NCBI GenBank assembly: GCA_943736015.1 | Contig: OX031065.1 | Span: 37,648,427 to 37,712,426 of the forward strand | Length of the DNA: 64,000 bases | Direction of reading: 5' to 3' | DNA from: Tridacna crocea | Lineage: Eukaryota; Mollusca; Bivalvia; Cardiida; Cardiidae | Notes under the pieces: generated by a model | Databases searched by the model: none | What the model was told of the DNA's origin: nothing | What the model saw: the letters and a program-made list of their open reading frames with translations, nothing else | Shown: positions 42,023 to 53,869 of the stretch, in pieces | Layout of the letters: each line of letters opens with the position of its first letter | Numbering within the stretch: the stretch's first letter is position 1 | Position numbers and translations under genes: made by a program

Positions 42023-44135
42023 AAGGGAATTTGACATTCTATAACCAAAATAAATGATAAAATATGGAAAAAAATCTCCCCTATATAATATAAACACAAG
42101 GAATGCAACGTCTCGATTGCAAGCGACAGCACAAGACAGCCTTTCCCACCCAAAATCACCCACGAAACAAACATTGATCATAATTTCCTTTAGCCTAGCG
42201 ATAGACAACACAAAAATGTACCTGCCACATTTGGCGATTCCTCAGTAGACACCTTTTAACCGGAGACAATTTCTATTCATCGAGGAGGCCATTCGCTGAC
42301 GTCACGGGAAGAGCCAGGAAACGTATTTTTGGATTACGTATTACTCTTTTTTTTTTTTCGTTTTTAAGATATATTTATGGACATCACATGATACTTAATA
42401 CAAGTAACTAACAAAAGTATTTGACCGTATTATCTTTTAAAGAAAAGATATTTGACTCTAATACATAATCCGAAAATACACTTCCTGGCCCTTCCTGGGA
42501 ATCCTGTGACGTCAGCGAATGGCCTCCTCGATGGATAGAAATTGTAAAAAAAAAAATGTAATACATGACGGATATTTCCGGTTAAAAGGTGTCTACTGAG
42601 GAATCGCCGAATGTCGCAGGTACATTTTTGTGTTTTCTATCGCTAGGCTAACAGTGATCGGTAAAGAATTTATTTCAATGAGACAATGGCTCCTGTCTTT
42701 GAAAACCAATGGGACATTTTCAAAAGTAATGAGACATTTAAATCTTCAGATGAGACGTTATAAAGATTTCAAGTAAAGCACTTTATTCTGTTTTATTGTT
42801 TTAGCACATGAATAATCTATACTGTTCATTTTTCCATATACAAAAAAAAACAATCAGACATATTTAAAGCATTTGCAGACAACGACTTCAACCCCCCCCC
42901 CCCAAACCTGTCTGCTATAGATCTATATTTTCATTTCATACAACAACATTTTTTTCACTCATGAACGGAATTTAGCTTTCACTTATTGCTTTATTCAGAG
43001 ATTGGTATAAATTCACTGTATAAATTCATTATTATTAATGAGAAGATAGTTTGAAGTATCCCTGATCGGACGAGGCCAAGCTGCTCATTGTATTGTCATG
43101 GGTTTTCACGCTTTTTTGGCGATTTATTTTTTCGTGACAATTAATTTTTGGAGAGGTATTGCTACATGATTTGACATCATCCAGTCAGTTTAAATAGCAA
43201 GTAAATTAAAAAAATCTGTCACTTAACACTAGATAAGAGGAATAACACCTTTGTTACTCTGTCATAAATGACTCGACAGCCTCATTATCATCCGCGTGTC
43301 CTTCACATTTTATACTGATCGTGTTTAGCCCAATTTTCTGCCGGATGTACGCAAGCTAGATTTTATAAAGCTCTGGACGATAATTTCATACGTCAGATAT
43401 TTTCCCCTGTCAAAGACAGATCATTTCAAATTTCCAAGTCTCAAAACCCGGACTAAGGGATCAAATGAGAAGCGTGCCGAGTTGTCAAGTTTTGTCAAAT
43501 AATGCATGGACAAAAATTTCTTTCTCATTTTTCCGGCCAATTTTGATGTTTGTTATCCACTGTTCAATCGAAGATTGTGATTAATGATAGTCACAAAACC
43601 AAGAATTCAAGTTTAGGCACCAAGTGAGTTCAAGAATCGACTACAATTGATTCCGGGTTTTCTCAATCGATTATCGGAATCGGAAGCCAAAACTAAATGA
43701 CTTTCGACAATAGTCGATCATCTGCCCACCACTAAGTGATAGATACAAGGACTTCCTGCAATGAGCAGTTTAATTTATGGCTCTGTCCCGATGATTCAAT
43801 CACAATATCTCGGATATAAAGTCGCATATTATCAATGTATTATCGAGTAGCATTCCCGAATACCGATGTTAAAATTAGATTCTAATGCATACAATCAATA
43901 ATAATATTCACAAAATACGATAATACCTAACTTCACTTTTCTTTTGTTTTAGTTTTAGAAAGATTTGCAAAAAATATAGGCTCAACTTCCGTATTCCTAT
44001 GAGACAGTTGGGCGCATTTCTAGGATTTTGAATGAGACAATCGAGGCGATGCAGTCCTTCTGTTTACATTATATAGGGGAGATATTTTTTTCATATTTGA
44101 TCATTTATTTTGGTTATAGAATGTCAAATTCCTGT
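42023..44135. mobile_element. long-TIR Mutator-like element with extra interior, 2.1 kb
   Basis: The left end GGGAATTTGACATTCTATAA and right end TTATAGAATGTCAAATTCC match the short copy at 54080. GATATAGAG (42014-42022) and GATATAGAT (44136-44144) flank it, an 8/9 match for a 9-bp duplication. The interior first folds back (GAGGCCATTCGCTGACGTCA facing TGACGTCAGCGAATGGCCTC), then about 1.4 kb (42655-44035) absent from the short copy follows. No transposase frame found. Confidence 0.75.
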
Positions 44136-44375
44136 GATATAGATGAAGAGCTTGATGACAGACAGTATCATGCAAAGGATATCTATCATAACTATCTTGC
44201 AGAAGATCCATAACTATTATAAATACCATCTTCGATATCGTCATCAAGAGACTCGTTTTTGTGAATATGATTTAATAATAATGATCATCAACGACCAACC
44301 ATTCGTATGCCTAAAAGTAACTATTAATATCTGAATATCTAAATATATATTAATATTTAATATTTAAATATTGAT

Positions 44376-44590
44376 CAGCGATACTCTGTGGAAAGGGGGC
44401 TTAATGCATAGATCTGCGGAAAGAATCTGCCCAGGTCAGCTTGTGCATTCCGTGCAGGCGGAAGTGGACCAAGACTTTTTGCTTTAGGTCAATTTTCTGT
44501 ATGTTCAAGGACCAGTCTACCTAATGATACCCCCCTCTCTCTCTCTCTCTCTCTCTCTTTCTTCACGATGGGTGTCTGATTCTGCCAGCT
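44376..44590. repeat. F6 element, right part lost
   Basis: ATACTCTGTGGAAAGGGGGC then TTAATGCAT is followed by F6 interior (CCCAGGTCAGCTTGTGC, GGTCAATTTTCTGTATG). It ends in a (CT)n run at 44534-44558. Confidence 0.55.
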
Positions 44591-45011
44591 TAATAAAATT
44601 GGGGAGATCGCCTGAACATGCCTAGTAACATTAGGCCTATTGATAGAAAGAAGAATTCAATGTGTTGTAGAATTGTACTTCCATTCAAGTATTTATTTAA
44701 CTACACTACGACTGTGACTACGATGATTAATATAGAATCTTGACCAACTTAATAACAAAATTGTTCACTGTAACACAAACCCATAAGCTTACCGTATTTT
44801 CAGCTCAGAAGCTGAATCGTTGTATTGACCGTAGGAGCATCTTACGTTGTAATTTAAAAATGGCAAAATATCCCTGAATAACTGCAATTTGATTTTTTAT
44901 CGGTTTATAGTGCTGAGGATAATCACTGTATTGGTCATCTGACACGGCACACACTTCAGAATATTGAGTGTATATGTTTTACAAGGGTTTTTGGAGACTC
45001 CAAGTAGTGTT

Positions 45012-45298
45012 TTTTCAGAAATCGTAGTCCCCGGCGAAACTTTGTTGGATTAAACGTCTTCAACAAACGATTAACCACCAAAAGAACTAGAGATTAACGT
45101 GCACTGACATCCCAGACATTCCGTGCGACAACCTGCAACTGCATATCTATTCAATAACATGTTAGAAAAATTATGTTTTTGTGCTTACCTTGTGTAATCT
45201 TGTGGGCGCAGCCATGCTTTTTACTCGAACGGGTACGTAAAATTGACAGGGACAGTAACGTTGACCAGGAACAAGTTCGTAATGTCTCTCCAGTGTGA
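45012..45298 (-). repeat. arm B of the inverted pair with 41363-41645
   Basis: Reverse complement of 41363-41645 with scattered differences and a small insertion near 45150. On the minus strand the frame GQRYCPCQFYVPVRVK and the GTAAGC donor-like site are kept. Confidence 0.8.
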
Positions 45299-45724
45299 TA
45301 CATTTCGTTGTATCAGAGGAGGTAACCAATCTGTCAATCAGTACAAAACCACTGTGGGAACAGGCCCTAATTGTATCACCATTATATATTTGACTTCGGG
45401 ACACTAACCCATACAATGACGTCATGCCATGTTTTGGTTGGTGTAACTGCGACGCAACATGTACGGGCCCTGGTATGCACTTAAGTATAGATAAAACATA
45501 GGTATTGTTTACTTTTCTTATCAACTGTCGGTTTCTCTTTTTTCTCTCAGTGTCGCCCGACTATACTTGTCACGTTCTTAACGGGAGTAGACGTTTATAA
45601 ACCGAAGTTTGTTTTATATATAGAAATTGACTTGAAATTTGAAATTCTGTTCGATATACCTAGCCTAAAATCGTAAGTACAGTTGTTTCTTTGTTTTTGC
45701 TGAAACTCTGATGACAAGGACGAT

Positions 45725-45953
45725 TTAACCCATTACCACATACTTCCTACTTTTCACGACCCTGAGAAAGACGCCTTTAAAAAACATAGTGGGAAAAGGA
45801 GAAAATGCTGGTAACCAGCATTTTCTCCTTTTCCCACATTGTTTTCTACCCTTCACAAAACAAATTTCAAATTTTCAGTCACTTTCATTTTGTCGTCTGC
45901 AAATGCTTTCGATTTGAACCAGTCAAAAGTTTTGTCGTTTGGTAAAGAGTTAA
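45725..45953. mobile_element. P1 hairpin MITE, forward orientation
   Basis: 229 bp with both TTAA ends. Left CCCATTACCACATACTTCC, right GTCGTTTGGTAAAGAGTTAA, intact core. Confidence 0.9.
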
Positions 45954-46511
45954 GCTGAATCTGAGGACAAGACAAATCAAGATTAGATTCTACAAAACGC
46001 GCTAAACGATCTTGCAGCCTCATTGCTCGAGAAATGGGAGATACTCTAACAGCAGCGTATGTCATACAAAGTCAGAGAGCAATGTTTTTACCAGTATGTT
46101 TCGTGGACTGACTGACTACATCTATTTAGGTATATGGCGCAATAATTTGATCGGAGCTAAACTTTAAATGTTAAAATGTAGACTCTACCTTTATCAGTCT
46201 AACCAAGTATTAGTTAACTTGCTCACGCTCATAGTTCAAAGAAGCATTTACCCATCAGTCCGAAAAAATTGTAGCAGACAATCCAAAAACTTTCATGTAA
46301 AATAAAAAAAGAAATACGATGTTTCTGTTATTTCAAAATTTATTTCAGGACGTTTGAAATAAAACCGTAAATGAGCTTCTCTGACTAGTTATTTAACAAT
46401 GTTTCATTTGTGAACTGATTTTTTTTTTGTCCCAGAAAATGAAACCGTGTCATTTTTTTTTTTTGAGAATCCAATGAGAAATGGAAAAGTTTGTCCCATA
46501 CTGCCCTTAGA

Positions 46512-46874
46512 CATCCTCGGATACCCCGGGGTCTCCCTATTTGCTACGCTACATCGACCCCTGGGACAATTAGTCGAATTTCCTTGGCTTTACCGCTGGC
46601 CGAATGCTGGCTTTTCATTGGTTCCATCATCATTTTGTGATGGGCGAATGTAATGTACACTATGACGTTTCGTATCGATTTTCGGCGGCTCGCTTTACCA
46701 CTGGCCGAATGCTGGCTTTTCATTGGTTCTATCATCATTTTGTGATGGGCGAGTGGACTGTACGGTATGACGTTTCGTATCGATTTTCGGCGGCTGATTC
46801 AAAGTTTTATTAGTCAATTGTCCCAGGGTCGATGTAGCGTAGCAAATAGGGAGACCCTTGGGTATCCGAGGATG
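46512..46874. mobile_element. Mutator-like MITE, 363 bp, with 9-bp TSD
   Basis: TIRs of about 60 bp run CATCCTCGGATACCCCGGGG inward on the left and the matching inverse to CCGAGGATG on the right. GCCCTTAGA is duplicated exactly outside both ends (46503-46511, 46875-46883). The interior is a ~105-bp direct duplication (CTGGCCGAATGCTGGC at 46596 and 46701). No coding capacity. Confidence 0.85.
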
Positions 46875-46959
46875 GCCCTTAGAGTACAGTGTATATCTAT
46901 TCATTTTTTTAAACTTTTCAGCACCAAATATATATATAATTTTGACCCATTTTTAAGGC

Positions 46960-47254
46960 TTAACCCTTTCCCAAACGACAAAATTTTGGACTAGGCCAAA
47001 TAAAAAACGCCTCCAGATGACAAATTAAATGTAAAACACATGATGATTTTTCGTCTATGAAAGGGTAGAAAACATTGTGGGGAAAAGAGAAAATGCTGGT
47101 TACTAGCATTTTCTCCTTTTTCTACAATTTTTTCAAAAGCTTTCTCTCACAGCATCGTAAATGCTGGTTACCAGCATTTTCTCCTTTTCCTACAATTTCA
47201 AAAGCTTTCTTTCCCAGCGTTGTAAAAACCCGGGATTGTTTGGGAAAGGGTTAA
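46960..47254. mobile_element. P2 hairpin MITE with tandemly duplicated right core
   Basis: TTAACCCTTTCCCAAACGAC on the left, GTTTGGGAAAGGGTTAA on the right. The core right arm and its AAAGCTTTCT flank are present twice (about 47097 and 47160). Confidence 0.8.
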
Positions 47255-47299
47255 AATACAGTCCTATAAGAAAGACTTTTATCTAATTGGCTTGACTAA

Positions 47300-47406
47300 T
47301 GAAGTGGAGAGCATAGACCCAAGATCAGACTCTACGTTATTTGCAGTCTGATATTGATCTGTGCCGTCCCCAATAGGCTCGGATTTCGCCTGTCGAGCCG
47401 AAAGAC
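47300..47406. mobile_element. P4 right-half fragment
   Basis: CCAAGATCAGACTCTACG faces TTGCAGTCTGATATTGATC, followed by TGTCGAGCCGAAAGAC and the TTAA shared with the next element. Confidence 0.5.
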
Positions 47407-47635
47407 TTAATTCATTACCAAACGACATTATTTTAGGCTTGCCCAAATCGAAAGCATTTGCAGACGACAAAATGAAAGTGACTAAAAATTTGTAATTAGT
47501 TTTGTGAAGGGTAGAAAACATTGTGGGAAAAGGAGAAAATGCTGGTTACCAGCATTTTCTCCTTTTCCTACAGTGTTTTCAAAAGGCTTATTTCTCAGGG
47601 GCGTCAAAAGTAGGGATTGTGTGGTAATTGGTTAA
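47407..47635. mobile_element. P1 hairpin MITE, reverse orientation
   Basis: 229 bp, TTAATTCATTACCAAACGAC on the left, GTGTGGTAATTGGTTAA on the right, intact core. Confidence 0.85.
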
Positions 47636-47639
47636 TTCC

Positions 47640-49340
47640 ATTTGTTGCTTTTTCCAGTAATTGCAACGATATATTTATGGATAGTGTTATCTTATTATGC
47701 GCGACCTTTCTGATCCACCATACAATTTTGAAAATATCAGAAGACAGGGCACCGAGGGAGATAAATACTATCAAAAGTTTTATCAAACCTAAACTTACAT
47801 GTACTTACACCCACATATATTCTTCTATTATACATTCTCTTTCACTATTCATTTTTCTCTGCACCACCTACAATTGGATTTTTTTCGTTACCATGTACTG
47901 TAACATACAAGCTGCGAAAACTATACGCTATTTCCCTAGTCCCTGTAATATCTATTTCACGCGTTTCGGTAGATTAGCGTGAAATATTTGTCTTTCGCGT
48001 AACGAGTTGTAAAGAATTATTACATTAGACGCGTACAGGTTTCTTTATGGTGGGTTTTTGGTCAGGGTTTGCACGGATAATTCAGGTTATATGTATCATG
48101 TATAGTGGTTACGTGTCTTTTTGTAGTCATTCTACCAGACGACACAGCCGGAGCAGCATCTTTTAATTCCTTTTTGTCGTTATCTCTGTGAAATATTGCT
48201 TATGTTGGCATATATACGTAGGTGAATGTGAAGATCACCATAACGCATATGTTGCGAGAACCGTTTTCTCTTTTTACTTTTAAGCTTTGCTGGTTCTGCT
48301 TGGTGTGGTCGTGTGGTACTATTGTCTTGTAAGACTGTTCCAGATCGATTACGCGATGCAGATTCAGTTCACTTGGATGTTTATTCCTAGGAAGAACTTT
48401 AGATTCGCATACAGAGAATGAACCTGTCGTTGTGACATGCATTTCTGATACAGGTACAGGTTTCCATAGTTTTTTCCCGGTGTAAGTTAATTCTTCATAA
48501 AAAAAAAACAAAGAAACAAAGAGAAAATAAAAGGGTTTTATCTATGGTTTTTCCTGGGCGAGCTTGTCACGTTCTGTATGTGAATATTTGTATCGTATAT
48601 TTCTGATTGAATACTTCTCTTTCTGTGTTACTATTTGCTTCACGGTAAAATTCAGTATAGAGCCAGAGACAGGCTATACTTATTACCAGGAACTAGTTCT
48701 ATACTTAAGTAGGATTTACCATGTGTGTAATTCCAGATTACGGTGGATTCCAGAATATTTCTTTTATGCCTTGTCTCTTGTTCCAACTACAAATTTATGT
48801 ATTTCTGTATAATTGCCTAATCCCTATTGCCCTATGTTCTTGTCAATGAAATTCATCATTTATCATTTCTTGTTATCGCTGCTCTCTTGTCCATTAAAGC
48901 GACCGTCTGGTATTGCAAAATGGAGTTTGTGTTTTCGTTTGATTTTAAGTGTAGAAAAGACTAAAAAGTATGCTTTATGGTGCATTCTGTGCTTTAAGAC
49001 TACCACTTTGAGAGACATACGACTGTGCCTAGTTGGGAGAAAAAACAGACGAGCCTTAAATCTCCGTTTCGGAACTAACATTTGCTATTTACTCAATAAT
49101 CAAAATAAAAGTTATATATACTGTAGCACTAAAGATTAGTTCGATATCGAAGAGAGTATCTAGCAGTTTTCAAATCCGTGTACGTGTACACGTATACATC
49201 TTGTAGAAGGCCAGTTTTGCTTGGGACATTACGCTCTTATAAAGGCTCGTTTTGATGCCACTTTTCGTAAACGTTTTAAAGAATGCAGGCTTAGATCAAA
49301 CTGTATATCCCTTCAAGCTAAACTTATAAATACAGTAGAT
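47640..49340. other. no gene recognised
   Basis: The longest stretch free of P elements after 31 kb. Short open frames up to about 108 codons occur on both strands but none resembles a known family. Confidence 0.4.
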
Positions 49341-49349
49341 TTGAATTGA

Positions 49350-49550
49350 TCTTCTACCAATTGATAAAAATCTTTGGCCCGTCGAGGTATAAAACATTTT
49401 GCATATGACAACTAAAAAAACCTCAGATTATGTTGCTTTTCTGTGAAAGATGAGAAAAGGAGAAAATATGGTTACTAGCTTTTTCTCCTTTTCCATTCAG
49501 TTTTCAATAGCCTTTTACCTTTAATATATGGATTGTTTGATCAAAGTTTT
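49350..49550. mobile_element. degenerate P element
   Basis: AAAATCTTTGGCCCGTCGAG, GAGAAAATATGGTTACTAGC and CTCCTTTTCCATTCAG mark a worn reverse copy. Confidence 0.45.
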
Positions 49551-49940
49551 ATATGCCTTATCAGTGTACACAAGTCATGTTTGAAAGCAATGTGATAAAT
49601 AAAGCAGCTGCTCCTTTACCAACAACATTTTTCATGTTTCCTCCTTTGTATGGCTTGCACTTGATATCAGAATGTCAAAACTAGCTGGTTGAGTTACACA
49701 GTGATTGATGCTGGTGTCAAAATGAAGACGATATATATATATTCATTCATGTGCAAAGTATGTTTTAAGTGAAATATCAACTGATAATTAGCCACTCATC
49801 TGTCATAACTTTTGTCAGCTGTCATTCAAGTTGTTAAACTTTGATAGATCTATTCGTAGATTTTTACTCTATAAAGGCTCTCAATAGAGCTCAGATGTTA
49901 AAACTTTTGACATAATTTCCTTGTAATACACATCTGGGTC

Positions 49941-50129
49941 TGTGTTCACCAACCATTCTTAAGAACATTCTTGGTCTTATTCTTCAAAAATTTGTCAGTG
50001 TGAAAATAACAGAACTTCTGATTGGCTAAACCAAATAGTTTAGCCAATCAGAAGTCCTGATACTTTCACAGTCAGGAAGTCTTGAAGAATAAGACAAAGA
50101 ACGTTCTTAAGAATGGTTGGTGAATACAG
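49941..50129. mobile_element. fold-back element, 189 bp
   Basis: CTGTGTTCACCAACCATTC then TTAAGAAC faces the inverse ending GGTTGGTGAATACAG. An inner perfect pair CTTCTGATTGGCTAAAC / GTTTAGCCAATCAGAAG surrounds the centre. Confidence 0.75.
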
Positions 50130-50704
50130 AACCATGTCTATGGATGGACTTTGCTAATAATGTGGACCATGAAAGGATGGACAATTGCAGTGACCACCAC
50201 GATACAACTGAAGCGATGTTAAAAAAGGCGTAAACACCATGTTTACAAACAAGTACTATATATAATTAACACATGCACAACTTCTGTTATCATTTCAATA
50301 GAAGTGATGTGTCATCATCATGTGCAAGAAAGGTTTTAAGTGAAATATCAACTAATAATTAGCTTTTTTTCAACTTTACGAAACGGTTCTTGGAAACCAT
50401 TTAAACTCTCGGTAACAGGTTGCAGAATGTCTTCTTACAAAGCTGCACAATGAACTCTTCTTAAAACTGGGCCCGGCTCTGACTCTTGAGAAAATAAAAC
50501 CAGGAAAATATCTGTACTCTCCACAAACAAGAACTTATTTCTAGGGGAATTCTACTTGAACTTTCATCTAAATAGCGAATGGTTTCTCTTTTTCTCCACA
50601 ATCATTCCATGTGAAAATTAAAGAATCACTAAGAAAATTTTACCGTCCTATTTACAGATAGAGACGGGTAGACTCAAACCAATATGAATTTTACCAGTTA
50701 GCCA

Positions 50705-51061
50705 ACATTATCTCCCCCTAGATGGCATTCTACAAATACTCATCTATCTAATTTGGGCACCCTGGGTACACAGGACCGGACCACATTTCTACCCGACAAC
50801 CGTTACTTTGAATTTCAAACAAAAATAAATGTTTACTCAATAAATCGCTACCTGGTGCGATTCACTCAACTATGATCAGCAGTCTAGAGAAATCTGGGGC
50901 TAAAAAAGGCCTGATTTTTCCTCAAACGTATTGATAAAAGCCATTTTCTCCATTGCTACTTTACAGCTAGTATTATTACAGTCTCCCCGATATCGGGGAG
51001 AGTGATGGGACATATAAGACAGGTCGAGTCTTTCGAAGAATACAACATGCGCAGACAACGA
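50705..51061 (-). repeat. arm B of the inverted pair with 40731-41079
   Basis: CATTATCTCCCCCTAGATGG through GCGCAGACAACG is the diverged reverse complement of the arm at 40731. Confidence 0.8.
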
Positions 51062-51063
51062 TT

Positions 51064-51372
51064 AGCTTAGGTTAGTTATTTCCGTTTATTTATCGTCGCT
51101 ACCGGTTGCCCATCTAAGCGACGCCCCATGAGGTTGTTACACGCGATAGTGCAAGGACACAGGTCGAAAGTACTGAGAGCTTCGCGTGGTTCTTTAACGT
51201 GCTCGGCGTATAGCACCGTCACATGGGACCTCGGTTAAATGTCTCATCCGAAAGACTTTTAGTAATTTTAGTCGACCAGCAGGGGATTCGAACCCAAAAC
51301 CTGTAGTGACCGAAAACATTGTGTTCACGAGTCTTACGCTCTACCTACTGAGCTGTATCGGCTGACTGACTA
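51064..51372 (-). mobile_element. tRNA-derived SINE, minus strand, good copy
   Basis: On the minus strand ACAGCTCAGTAGGTAGAGCG (A box) and GGGTTCGAATCCCC (B box) form a tRNA head. A conserved-type body with GATGAGACATTTAACCGAGG and GCACGTTAAAGAACCACG follows, as in molluscan and deuterostome SINE families. Confidence 0.85.
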
Positions 51373-51633
51373 CGGTTAGCCAAAACTCAAACTGTTTCCT
51401 GTGTATTCAAAAATCGCGGCGAAAACTGCAACATTCCTAAAATAGAACTAATCGCTTGATCGAAATAATCAAAGCAATATAAGTGCAAAGTTTTTGACGA
51501 GAATCCCTGCAACCCTTTCGGTGCCAAAGCCGAACTTTAGATTTACGTAAAGCAATGTTCATGAGTTCGAATCCTGGCTTGGCAAAACTCAGTTCAAGGA
51601 TCGCTGATGTACTCATCGCACCAAATCTATTTC

Positions 51634-51814
51634 CGGAACTCCAGATAAGAGGGAGTGATGGTATCTCTAAAATCATTATTTCTCTTCGAAATCCTATGTT
51701 GTGGGTTCTCAATAGACGATTCTAATGAGTACCCACAAAATACTGAGGGTTCAGTGGAGAATGATTAATATTCTTAATTTTGAAATCAATATCACTCCCT
51801 CTATCTGAGGCTTT
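51634..51814. mobile_element. F5 fold-back MITE, copy 5
   Basis: CGGAACTCCAGATAAGAGGG on the left, CCTCTATCTGAGG on the right. Flanks CTATTTC (51627-51633) and ATATTTC (51815-51821) match at six of seven positions. Confidence 0.75.
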
Positions 51815-52098
51815 ATATTTCTCTCTTGCTGCTGAGCACTCTTTCAACGATATCTCCAAGAAAACCATCCAGTGACTTTGAAGGACTGTCATGCGAAGTA
51901 TTTAAAGAAACTTGGAGCGCATTCATAAATTGATGCACCAGTCAGTCACCATAATGTGACAAAACCTGTTGAAAATTGCATTAATTAAACGCCAACAAAA
52001 ATAATGATATGTTACTTGAACCTGACGAAATCCTGTCAATGTGTAGGCTTACACATGCATCTGTCAAAACCGTTCTAAAAGAAAACAAGTTGAATTCT

Positions 52099-52571
52099 TT
52101 AAAGAAGCCAGGAGAGGTCAGCATCAATGTTTTCAAATAGATCATTGGCTTTTAATTTCAATACATTTTGGTACATGTAAACAAACAAGTGAAAAAGCCG
52201 CCGCGTAGAAACGTCATGTATGCTTTACTTGGCGGTTATTTGACCTTCTTGTTGCGTTTTCAAGTCGCATGATCTTTTCCAGCAGTCTTTTCTTTCTCTT
52301 TTTTAACGAAATTATTTCTTTATTTTCTGCTTAGATTTATTTACTTAATGAAAAATTACAATTATTTTTAGGGGTCATTTGCAGCCATGGCAAATTACTG
52401 TAACAAATATTTTTTCTGAAATTCGTCATATAAAAATAAACCACGTCTATTTCCTGTTTCGGTTTTTTTATTTCGATTTATTTACAAAACGAAACAGACT
52501 GTGTATCAGAATAATTTCACAAGAAAAATCGATTTAGACTGCAAATTCTGTGACAATCTGCCTTTTAAACT
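52099..52571 (+). repeat. arm A of a ~470-bp inverted pair (partner 56545-58284)
   Basis: TTTAAAGAAGCCAGGAGAGG to CAATCTGCCTTTTAAACTC is repeated inversely 4 kb away. This copy is uninterrupted and holds the empty version of the Tigger-like insertion site (CATTTTGGTAC near 52168). Confidence 0.85.
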
Positions 52572-52844
52572 CACCATTGTTGGAGAGGTCTGATGAATTT
52601 CTGTGGGTTTTGTACCATGGTTGGACGACGGGTGGTCCCTACGCCAAGCAGGAAAAGATAAGCCTACTCCACAAATGCTGATCTGCACTGTTGTGGAGAT
52701 TTTAGAATTTGCTATAGTTAGCAACCAAACAATGTTACCTTCACCTATCCTCTTGTTTATCTCCAGTGTATTTATGGGCAATTAAGTGCAAGGTTCTTCC
52801 GGGGTCGCGTTTTAAAAATCCAACATAACAACATTCGACTTGCT

Positions 52845-53045
52845 CTAACGACTTCGATGAAAAAAAGGATTTTGAAAACATTGTGTGAAAAGGAGAAAAT
52901 GCTGGTAACCAGCATTTTCTCCTTTCCCCACGATGTTTTCTATCATATCAATTACAAATCCCTTTATATGAGCCTCGATTGATACTATATAGTATATCGT
53001 CTGCAAAAACACAGATTTAGGTGTGTCTAGAATTTTATTGTTTGA
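52845..53045. mobile_element. P element, diverged, ends worn
   Basis: AACGACTTCGATGAAAAAAAGG leads to a good core (GGAGAAAATGCTGGTAACC). The right end is TCTAGAATTTTATTGTTTG. Confidence 0.65.
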
Positions 53046-53176
53046 TATAAACTTACACTGAAAGTACTTAAATTGTTTCACCAACACTGTATTGTTCGCG
53101 TCTTAGTTTATGCCAGTAAACATTGACAAGTGTCCATTCTGATCTCGAGTCAGGACTGACAGGATTTTTATTACAG

Positions 53177-53503
53177 GCCGAACACTGGTAACTCAGTCGG
53201 TAGCGTGTAGGACTTGGGGTCGAGAACATGGGGTCGTGGGTTGGATCCCTGGCTCGGCCAGCTTCTTTCGATTAATTGATGATAGTCATTGCGACAGTGT
53301 TTGTTCCTCTCTGACTGCTGACTGCTGTCTCGACGATGATTATGAGAGAAAGCAGCCAGTGGCTTGGAAAGAAAATTGTGCGGAGTTATGGTAGAAGAGA
53401 CGCCAGGAAAGCACGACTAGGTGCACTGGCCACGGCGTTATAACTGAAATAATGTTTAAAACGGCGTTAAAGACTATACAATCAATCAATCATTTTTTTT
53501 TTT
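53177..53503 (+). mobile_element. tRNA-derived SINE, full-length-looking
   Basis: A box GTAACTCAGTCGGTAGCGTG and B box GTGGGTTGGATCCCTGG head the element. The body includes GAAAGCAGCCAGTGGC and GGTGCACTGGCCACGGCG. The 3' end is AATGTTTAAAACGGCG followed by an ATCA repeat and T run. Confidence 0.85.
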
Positions 53504-53869
53504 CTTTTGAAACAAATATTCAATAAGTTATCAATTTCAAATCAAAGATTTGGGCTCTGCCATAAGATGGATTGTAACACGAAAAGAGGGGCATACCTCA
53601 ATTTGAAAATGAAACATTAGGAAGATGACGTTATTTCTCCTGTAAAAGATTTAACCTTAATACCCGTAAATCCGATTTTTTAAGTTCAAGAAAAGCCTAA
53701 ATTTGTTTTCCTCTGGGGTGGGGGCCGTCCCCTTCCCCCCCCCCCCTTTATGGGTTTCGTCCCCTTATCCCAAAAGTCGCTTTCCATATTTGCGTAGGTT
53801 CACCTAGGCTCCTGATTATCTTTACACACGACAAGGTAGACTGGTAATTGGACATACTGAAAATTTACA

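Noticed and set aside
41948..42211. Frame with NVCFVGDFGWERL, also present at 54456
   Set aside because: Both lie in the arms of the long-TIR Mutator-like element and reflect shared repeat sequence. No transposase motif.
45171..45524. 117-codon minus-strand frame
   Set aside because: Not called as a gene because half of it is the inverted repeat arm 45012-45298 and no homologue is recognised. Kept as a finding instead.
48813..49139. 108-codon open frame in the repeat-poor stretch
   Set aside because: No recognisable domain, and codon content looks like AT-rich noncoding DNA. The opposite strand has an equally long frame.
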